Part shown: in pieces, positions 6,201 to 9,888 of the stretch
How positions within the stretch are numbered: position 1 is the first letter of the stretch
How the letters are laid out: each line of letters starts with the position of its first letter
Assembly (NCBI GenBank): GCA_903873355.1
Contig: CAIQOG010000373.1
Coordinates: forward strand, 1-9,888
Reading direction: 5' to 3'
Origin: an uncultured Bacteroidales bacterium
GTDB lineage: Bacteria; Bacteroidota; Bacteroidia; Bacteroidales; Paludibacteraceae
DNA: 9,888 nt
Translations under genes and position numbers: made by a program
Notes under the pieces: model-generated
The model's input: only the letters and a program-made list of their open reading frames with translations
What the model was told of the DNA's origin: nothing
The model's database searches: none

Positions 6201-8304
6201 AGCTCATAGTGGAAATGGAACTGCAAATATTGATGTTACTGTTCCCGGTTTAACTTTTAATGGTTATGTAGGAAGTGGAAAAGGAGGGGCAGCAAGACTT
6301 GATAATAATGGTGAGGATATAAATAAAACTTTTACATCTCAATCAAGCGGGACTGTATATTCAGCATTTATGCTGCAAACACAATCATCTAACTCCGCAG
6401 GTTACTTTTTTATGCTAAGTCCTTCCCCGGTTTCTACAACATTTTATTCAAGAGTTTGGGTAAATGCTACTGGTGACGGAATTGGAATTAGTGGTTCATC
6501 TGCTCCTGCCTCATATATATCAATAACTCCAGCTACAACAGTTTTAGTAGTAGTCAAACACGATTTCAACACCCATGTATCCAGTTTATTTGTCTTAAAT
6601 ACTTTTTCAACAACAGAACCTGCTACTCCAAGTCAGACTTTTACTGAAACAGCTACATCAATAGGTGGTGTGGCTTTAAGACAATATAATGCTGCTCAAA
6701 GACAAATAGTTGATGGAATTAGGGTAACTACTTCTTGGTCTGATTTACCCGTTACTTTTTCAGGCACAGGGGTTTGGTCAGAAACTGCCCGATGGAATAC
6801 AGCTTCAGTTCCTGCAACAACAGACAAAGTTGTTATTAATGGTAATGCAACTATAAACTCAAATATTACAATTAATGATTTAACTATTAATTCAGGGAAG
6901 TCGGTAACTGTAAATCCAACCAAACAATTAACCATATCAAGTAGTATGGTTAACAATGGTACCCTTAATCTGAATTCTGATGAAACTGGATCAGCAACCA
7001 TTCTGACTCCTACAAGCATTACAGGATCAGGAACTACTAACGTTCAGCAATATCTGACTACCGGCCGTAACTGGTATGTAAGTAGTCCTATAAGTGGAGC
7101 AACCACCAATGTTTTTTCAGCCAGTGTGGCTCATCCATTATATTGGTATGATGAAGCGCATGGAACATCAGCACCCTGGGCTCAAATAACAAATACCACA
7201 ACAGGATTGACTGTGATGAAGGGTTATGTAGCCAATATCGCTTCTTCGGGAGTTGTGACTTACAATGGAACACTGAACACAGGTACACAATCAATAACCA
7301 TAAATCGCACAGCCGGTCAGACAAAAGAGGGCTTTAGCTTAGTAGGTAACCCTTATGCTTCATACTTAGACTGGGATCAGATTAGTAAGACTGATTTATT
7401 GTCATCAATCTGGTATCGTACCAAAACATCAGGTGGAGCATATACTTTTGATACCTACAATTCAACAGGTGGAGTTGCTACCGGAAACGGAGTCAAACTT
7501 GTAACTAATCTGATACCACCAATGCAGGCTTTCTGGGTGCGTGTAGATGTTGGTAAGACTCAGGCAACTGTTTTAGTTGATAACAGCAAACGTGGACATG
7601 TTGATAATAGCAATAACGGATTCAAAGTAAAAGCTTTAAATACTCAACCAATTGTTCATCTGCAGGTTTCAAATGGAATAAATGCTGACGAAACGATTAT
7701 TTATTCAAATCCGAATGCTTCAGACAGTTATGATGCGTATGATTCACCTAAAATGTTCAGCAATTCGGCTGTTTTGGCTGAGATTTATACAGTAGCAAAC
7801 AGTGAAGATCTGACCATCAATGGGTTGAATGCTATTCCTTACGATAGTGAAATTGCGCTGGGATTCAGCACAAGTACTTCAGGAAACTATAGCATTAAAG
7901 CATCTCAGATTAGTAACTTTGCTTCCGGAACACAAATCGTACTTCGTGACAATTTATTGAACTACCAACAGGATTTGACACTTGCAGAATACAACTTCTA
8001 TTCAGATGTAACTGCCAAAAATGTAACCCGCTTTACAGTTCTTTTCAAAGTTCCTTCGGTAGCAACAGGAATCAACCAGAACTCTACCGGCAATATTTGG
8101 ATTTCACTTGCCAACAACCAAATTGTGGTTAACGGAGCAAATGGCGAAACTAATGTAGCTGTTTACAATGAAGTTGGTCAGCGCTTAGTATCTCAACGCC
8201 TGACAGAAAGTACTAAGTCATTGGGTACATTTGTATCGGGAGTTTATATGGTAACTGTAACCAATGCAGGTAAGAGTGCAACCACCAAAGTAATTATTAA
8301 ATAA
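3259..8304 (+). CDS. Large T9SS-exported multidomain surface protein (adhesin-like; cadherin-like and YDG repeats), 1681 aa
   Basis: The ATG is followed by a classical signal peptide: basic residues, a hydrophobic core (FFSILLLVLLVSG, about 22-34) and a probable cut in SWG|QA near 38. Rough domain order: 40-260, a beta-rich lectin/jelly-roll-like region opening with YSQNFNSIGTTATATLPTGW; 263-571, three ~100-residue cadherin-like beta-sandwich repeats, each starting (S/T)(N)DA(T/S)LSA and ending TVTR; 572-694, an Ig-like domain (STTYGTASASPTSFTVSG); 695-779 and 780-863, two YDG-type repeats (KPYDGGT, RAYNTTN); 864-955, a Big_2-like domain; 957-1163, a lectin-like domain opening NEDFDYPD; about 1167-1300, a beta-strand-rich segment opening with GTGVWSETARW; then a long Bacteroidota-type C-terminal region. 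The last ~70 residues (AVYNEVGQRLVSQRL ... GVYMVTV ... KVIIK) resemble a T9SS sorting domain but lack YPNP. No catalytic motif was recognised. It is probably displayed on or released from the cell surface. It is Thr/Ser/Ala-rich and shares a transcript with the 55-aa gene downstream. Confidence 0.88.
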   Translation: MKCFNFSSVVSGRNKFSLSFKFFSILLLVLLVSGKSWGQANISAGTTYSQNFNSIGTTATATLPTGWVMEKGTAVRTVTAAYTAVTGTATTYALAYNAAMSSSAGNGFWNFGGGASSGDQAVGGISSGSASQSVNMFLKLNNNGASTIPNFTISYVAKRFRNGTNAAGFSIRFYTSTTGLANSWTEVTGNVLSFTGANADNNGNATNPLETKSITNYVYNQSLAASSSIYFAWSYSVTSGTTTSNAQALGIDNVSIVAGSSTSNDATLSAMTLSSGTLAPTFASATTSYTATVSNATSSITVTPTRNQANATIQARVNGGTYSSVTSGSASGSLALNVGTNTVDVLVTAQDGTTTKTYTTTVTRQSNDASLSAMSISAGTLTPSFASGTITYTATVPYTSSSITVTPTRNEANAIIQARVNSGSFSAVTSGSPSGSLALNVGPNTVDVLVTAQDGTTKTYTTTVTRTAVATDATLSALALSVGTLSPSFASGTIAYNASVGNGTAAVTVTPTQTNVFASIQVRVNSGTYTTVTSGTASGSLSLNVGDNPIDVKVTAQDGTTIITYIVTVTRAAAAVPTISAVGTLSAVSTTYGTASASPTSFTVSGSAMNAGITVTAPAGFEVSTTSDFSSNVGNNASPITVGAAGTISNTTIYVRLKATATYAGSPYSGNIALTSADATQVDVATASSTVSKAALTITGLTGVSKPYDGGTTALLIGTAVYTGLVNSESFSVSGSPTASFATAAAGDGKTITITGYTAPSTNYTLTDPTVTGNITTVGLSITGISAVSRAYNTTNVATLTGTAAYVGLVNSEVFSVTGTPSATFADANVETAKTVTVTGYTAPSANYTVTQPTGLTADISKADQTISGVSASSTKYVGDADYTFAATSATSATNALSYTSSDPTVATINASTGLVHIVATGETTITVSQDGNANYNAATNATQVLTVNVAPTLLLNEDFDYPDATVLTTTASADPTTGWLAHSGNGTANIDVTVPGLTFNGYVGSGKGGAARLDNNGEDINKTFTSQSSGTVYSAFMLQTQSSNSAGYFFMLSPSPVSTTFYSRVWVNATGDGIGISGSSAPASYISITPATTVLVVVKHDFNTHVSSLFVLNTFSTTEPATPSQTFTETATSIGGVALRQYNAAQRQIVDGIRVTTSWSDLPVTFSGTGVWSETARWNTASVPATTDKVVINGNATINSNITINDLTINSGKSVTVNPTKQLTISSSMVNNGTLNLNSDETGSATILTPTSITGSGTTNVQQYLTTGRNWYVSSPISGATTNVFSASVAHPLYWYDEAHGTSAPWAQITNTTTGLTVMKGYVANIASSGVVTYNGTLNTGTQSITINRTAGQTKEGFSLVGNPYASYLDWDQISKTDLLSSIWYRTKTSGGAYTFDTYNSTGGVATGNGVKLVTNLIPPMQAFWVRVDVGKTQATVLVDNSKRGHVDNSNNGFKVKALNTQPIVHLQVSNGINADETIIYSNPNASDSYDAYDSPKMFSNSAVLAEIYTVANSEDLTINGLNAIPYDSEIALGFSTSTSGNYSIKASQISNFASGTQIVLRDNLLNYQQDLTLAEYNFYSDVTAKNVTRFTVLFKVPSVATGINQNSTGNIWISLANNQIVVNGANGETNVAVYNEVGQRLVSQRLTESTKSLGTFVSGVYMVTVTNAGKSATTKVIIK
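4045..4971 (+). repeat. Three tandem ~100-codon cadherin-like repeats within the large gene
   Basis: The units lie at about 4045-4350, 4354-4656 and 4666-4971. Each encodes DA(T/S)LSA, then FAS(G/A), then ITVTPTRN or VTVTPTQT, then a QARVN or QVRVN strand, then GSL(A/S)LNVG and a TAQDGTT ... TVTR end. Copies 1 and 2 are nearly identical as DNA over 4252-4350 and 4561-4656, apart from a few substitutions and one extra ACA codon in copy 1. Copy 3 is clearly diverged. This points to recent duplication or gene conversion between units 1 and 2. Confidence 0.85.
5341..5847 (+). repeat. Pair of YDG-type domain repeats within the large gene
   Basis: Two units of about 84 codons (residues 695-779 and 780-863) share the pattern L(T/S)ITG(L/I)xxVSxxY, then YxGLVNSExFSV(S/T)G(S/T)P, then ITGYTAPS or VTGYTAPS, then NYT. 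The first keeps the eponymous YDG (KPYDGGT). The second reads YNT instead (RAYNTTN). YDG domains recur in large bacterial surface proteins and are thought to be structural stalk units. Confidence 0.72.
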
Positions 8305-8310
8305 ACCGCA

Positions 8311-8340
8311 CCCCTACCCTCTCTTCAAGGAGAGGGGGTA
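8311..8340. repeat. G/C-rich palindromic repeat between the large gene and the small gene
   Basis: CCCTCTC (8317-8323) and GAGAGGG (8330-8336) form a perfect 7-bp stem with loop TTCAAG, inside the flanks CCCCTA and GGTAAG. The element starts about 7 bp after the large gene's stop, and its composition is strikingly G/C-rich against the AT-rich surroundings. Similar CCCTCTCC..GGAGAGGG elements are scattered between genes in many Bacteroidota, from memory rather than a search. It has no T-run, so it is not a typical terminator; it may stabilise or process the mRNA between the two genes. Confidence 0.6.
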
Positions 8341-8378
8341 AGTTGTGAGGGAAAAATGGATTTAAAAAATACATTATT

Positions 8379-8546
8379 ATGACAAACAACAAGCAAGCGT
8401 ACAGCGTCCCGCAGATTGAGCGGATTGAACTTGACAATGAAATTGCTTTGCAATTGGAATCAACTCCACCGAAAGCACCGGGAGAAGCACATTTAAATGC
8501 CCCTGAATATTTCAATAACGATCCGTTCAGAACAAATCAAGCTTAA
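8379..8546 (+). CDS. Small acidic hypothetical protein (55 aa) downstream of the large surface-protein gene
   Basis: The ATG at 8379 opens a 55-codon frame to a TAA at 8544-8546. The product begins MTNNKQAYSVPQIERIELDN, continues EIALQLESTPPKAPGEAH and ends PEYFNNDPFRTNQA. It has no signal peptide, membrane segment or cysteine. An acidic, helix-prone first half (ERIELDNEIALQLES) is followed by a Pro-rich hinge (TPPKAPGE) and a polar tail. Small proteins of this general layout occur in Bacteroidales genomes, but I know no function. It lies 74 bp after the large gene, with only the palindromic repeat between them, and the first T-tailed terminator comes 7 bp after its own stop, so co-transcription with the large gene is likely. 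It could be a chaperone-like partner, a regulator or a peptide precursor; none of these is shown. No Shine-Dalgarno is visible. Confidence 0.6.
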   Translation: MTNNKQAYSVPQIERIELDNEIALQLESTPPKAPGEAHLNAPEYFNNDPFRTNQA

Positions 8547-8553
8547 AGCAGTT

Positions 8554-8589
8554 AATCCCCGACATTTTTTTGTTGGGGATTTTTCTTTT
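8554..8589 (+). terminator. Strong intrinsic terminator after the small gene
   Basis: AATCCCCGACA (8554-8564) pairs with TGTTGGGGATT (8571-8581) over 11 bp with a single wobble. The loop is TTTTTT, and the stem is followed by TTTTCTTTT. It is the first clear terminator after the promoter at 3147-3176, so it defines the end of a two-gene unit of about 5.4 kb. Confidence 0.88.
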
Positions 8590-8723
8590 GTCACTTTGTT
8601 TAGTATATGGCACAATTTATTATTATTTTTGAACAACGATGGAGCATAAACTAATTTATCTTTTGACACAGTTTATTGAATAGACCCGGTAAAACTGCAT
8701 AAATTTATCACTACAAGTCATCT
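8590..8723. other. Intergenic stretch, no gene seen
   Basis: No supported coding region was found on either strand. The only ATG frame on the plus strand worth noting (from 8607) stops after 15 codons. A TATTTTTG at 8624-8631 resembles a -7 box, but the nearest TTTG is 25 bp upstream and no gene follows on that strand. Confidence 0.5.
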
Positions 8724-9059
8724 TTATACGGCAACAAGACTCCTTTTTGTTTCTTCAAGATACCTTTCTATTTCATCAAGGTCTCTTTTCGTTTCTTCAT
8801 CGTACCTTTTTATTCCTTCAAGGTATCTTTTTATTTCTTCAACTCACCTTTTCGTTTCATCAAGGTATCTTTTCGTTTCTTCATCGTACCTCTTTGCTTC
8901 ATCAACACGCATGGAAGCGGTAAAAATATGAGCTGTTAGGGCAAAAACGGGATCTTTTGAAGTCACGCCCTGAATTAAAACCCTGACAACATGCTATTTC
9001 TAAACAACCCCCTGAATTGAACCATCTTCATAAAGCTTTATCACAGGAATATATTTAGT
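8724..9059 (-). pseudogene. Decayed minus-strand gene with a coiled-coil heptad-repeat C-terminus
   Basis: On the minus strand, one frame reads TKYIPVIKLYEDGSIQGVV from 9059, then hits TAG at 9000-9002 and 8994-8996. It resumes with VLIQGVTSKDPVFALTAH and TASMRVDEAK, and then enters about seven heptads of RYxxExK type. A TGA at 8844-8846 sits exactly where the heptads have a Tyr codon (TAC), and the frame ends at TAA 8724-8726. The whole reads as one protein through the three stops, and upstream it is closed by another in-frame TAA just before an A-run. No intact start is visible. Leu or Asp at one position and Ile or Thr three residues later give an a/d heptad pattern, so the tail was probably a charged coiled coil. 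I do not recognise the family. The ATG at 8910-8912 would give only a 22-residue peptide. Confidence 0.6.
8742..8894 (-). repeat. Tandem 21-bp repeats encoding RYxxExK heptads
   Basis: On the plus strand this is a pyrimidine-rich array of units such as CTTTTCGTTTCTTCATCGTAC. On the minus strand each 21-bp unit is one heptad: RYDEETK, RYLDETK, R(stop)VEEIK, RYLEGIK, RYDEETK, RDLDEIE, RYLEETK. Alternating D-type and L-type units give a weaker 42-bp period. The units are diverged but keep length 21 exactly, a sign of past selection on the reading frame. Confidence 0.78.
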
Positions 9060-9154
9060 TTTTTTTTAAAATAATCCTCAAATATGTTGGTTATGTTAAG
9101 TTGGTTATTTTTCTTTGAAGGTTTAATAAATCAATTCAAACCTATTAATTTTTC

Positions 9155-9189
9155 TACTCATCAGATGACTTTCAGTCATCAGATGAGTA
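9155..9189. promoter_or_regulatory. Strong hairpin / dyad 10 bp beyond the LuxR-type gene stop
   Basis: TACTCATCAGATGACT (9155-9170) is complementary to AGTCATCAGATGAGTA (9174-9189) over 16 bp, with a single A-A mismatch and a 3-base loop. Each arm also contains the 11-base near-palindrome TCATCAGATGA (9158-9168 and 9176-9186), giving two direct copies 18 bp apart. On the minus-strand transcript it follows the regulator's stop but is followed by AGAAAAATT rather than a U-run. It could be an mRNA-end hairpin or a protein-binding site. The structure is clear; its role is unknown. Confidence 0.6.
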
Positions 9190-9199
9190 AGAGTGTTTT

Positions 9200-9888
9200 T
9201 CAAATCACCCCAATAAACCGTGCATACATCAGTGCCTGTGTGGTGTTTTCGGTTTGTGTTTTGGTCAAAATATTCCGGCGGTGGTTATCTACTGTATTTT
9301 TACTGATAAAAAGTTTCTCAGCTATCCGGCTGCTTTCGTAGCCACGTGCCATTAGTTTAAGAATTTCTACTTCGCGGCGGGTAAAGCAGGTCTCGTTACT
9401 GGATACCTTCATCGTTCCTGTTGTACAGTCCATTATCATCATTCCCCTGGGTGGAGTTTCTGTTTCACGTCCCGTAACCGGGTCGATCAGTAACAGCAGA
9501 ATCCACAGTTCATCGTTCTTATCCAGTTCAAGCACCATATACTGATGTAGAAAGCGTTGGTAGGTTCCGTTGGTATTTTTCATCCGGCATTCGTATATCA
9601 GCTTAAAGTGTTTCAGTTGGTCGGCCGGTACTTCGTGTATCATGCTCAGTGCCTTGTGTTTGCATTGCTGTACATAGTCCACATCGCCGGGATGGAGTAA
9701 AGCCTGTAAGCTTTCCATGCTGTTGAATTCTTTTTGAAACGGATAGTCGGCATCAAATTGCCAGTGTAGCATGCTATATTCGTTCCGGTGCATATCGTAT
9801 AGTGCCGTGCCTTTATTGCTGGCTTTCGATAGTTGCAGCAGGACTTGTTTCTTCCTTTCGAAACGTATGTAATCTTCGTGCGATACAT
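9200..9888 (-). CDS. PAS-like / LuxR-type helix-turn-helix transcriptional regulator, 5' partial
   Basis: The minus-strand frame runs from the right edge to a TGA at 9200-9202, giving 228 visible residues. The ATG at 9791-9793 is internal: upstream codons (SHEDYIRFERKKQVLLQLS) stay open and protein-like to the edge, so the true start is outside the window. The N-terminal part (HPGDVDYVQQCK, FKLIYECRMKN, GTYQRFLHQYMVLELD) has the layout of a PAS-like sensor domain. The last ~62 residues (FTRREVEILKLMARG, SSRIAEKLFISKNTVDNHRR) form a LuxR/GerE four-helix DNA-binding domain with its recognition helix at SKNTVDNHRR. No receiver domain with a phospho-acceptor is visible. It probably binds DNA in response to an internal signal; target and ligand are unknown. 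Base composition looks higher in G+C than the rest of the window. A strong hairpin follows its stop at 9155-9189. Confidence 0.88.
   Translation of the reverse strand, partial: VSHEDYIRFERKKQVLLQLSKASNKGTALYDMHRNEYSMLHWQFDADYPFQKEFNSMESLQALLHPGDVDYVQQCKHKALSMIHEVPADQLKHFKLIYECRMKNTNGTYQRFLHQYMVLELDKNDELWILLLLIDPVTGRETETPPRGMMIMDCTTGTMKVSSNETCFTRREVEILKLMARGYESSRIAEKLFISKNTVDNHRRNILTKTQTENTTQALMYARFIGVI

Noticed and set aside
6696..7324. Minus-strand frames at 6696-7019 and 7088-7324
   Set aside because: Antisense to the well-supported large gene, with no recognisable domain.
8297..8515. 72-codon minus-strand frame ending in PPLLEERVGVRFI
   Set aside because: Its tail is simply the translation of the palindromic repeat, and the rest is antisense to the better supported 55-aa gene. 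Such LLEERVGVR tails are a common annotation artefact of this repeat type.
8742..8894. Possible CRISPR array
   Set aside because: The units are contiguous 21-bp tandem repeats with no spacers, and they translate as heptads.
9084..9341. 85-codon plus-strand frame
   Set aside because: Its second half is antisense to the LuxR-type DNA-binding domain and its first half crosses the hairpin; no motif was seen.
9646..9888. 80-codon minus-strand frame starting at the right edge
   Set aside because: It overlaps the regulator in another frame; the regulator frame continues upstream to the edge with convincing protein sequence.

Overview
The window looks like chromosome of a member of the Bacteroidota, probably in or near Bacteroidales. 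The evidence is AT-rich intergenic DNA with A/T-rich leaders and no Shine-Dalgarno sequences, a promoter-like TTTG / TAnnTTTG pair, two separate type IX secretion (T9SS) C-terminal sorting-domain sequences, and LpxH-like and glycosyltransferase genes of a kind common in that phylum. No RNA gene, insertion sequence, CRISPR array or replication origin was seen.

Layout. (1) Positions 1-1868: a two-gene plus-strand operon. It holds the 3' part of an LpxH-like metallophosphoesterase and, 5 bp downstream, a GT-B glycosyltransferase; an intrinsic terminator at 1891-1922 closes it. (2) Positions 1869-3146: a gene graveyard. It contains a stand-alone 71-residue T9SS sorting domain with no cargo, the C-terminal quarter or so of a purple-acid-phosphatase-like protein with no start and a damaged metal-binding motif, a second terminator with the same loop and core as the first, and a protein-like fragment on the minus strand. 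(3) Positions 3147-8589: one transcription unit. It has a promoter, a 5'-leader hairpin, a 1681-residue secreted multidomain protein (signal peptide, three ~100-residue cadherin-like repeats, Ig-like and YDG domains, a lectin-like domain, a T9SS-type C-terminus), a G/C-rich palindromic repeat, a 55-residue small protein, and a strong terminator. (4) Positions 8590-9154: no intact gene, but the remains of a minus-strand gene whose C-terminus was a run of RYxxExK heptads (coiled coil), now broken by three in-frame stops. (5) Positions 9155-9888: a strong 16-bp-arm hairpin, then a minus-strand PAS-like plus LuxR-type regulator that runs off the right edge.

How it fits together. The first operon probably acts on envelope lipids or glycolipids. 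The large protein is probably exported by Sec, moved across the outer membrane by T9SS, and displayed or released as an adhesin-like product; no catalytic domain was recognised in it. The small protein lies before the only terminator of that unit, so it is probably co-transcribed and is the best candidate for something undescribed. The regulator is at a distance, on the opposite strand, and separated by a dead gene; nothing in the sequence ties it to the large protein.
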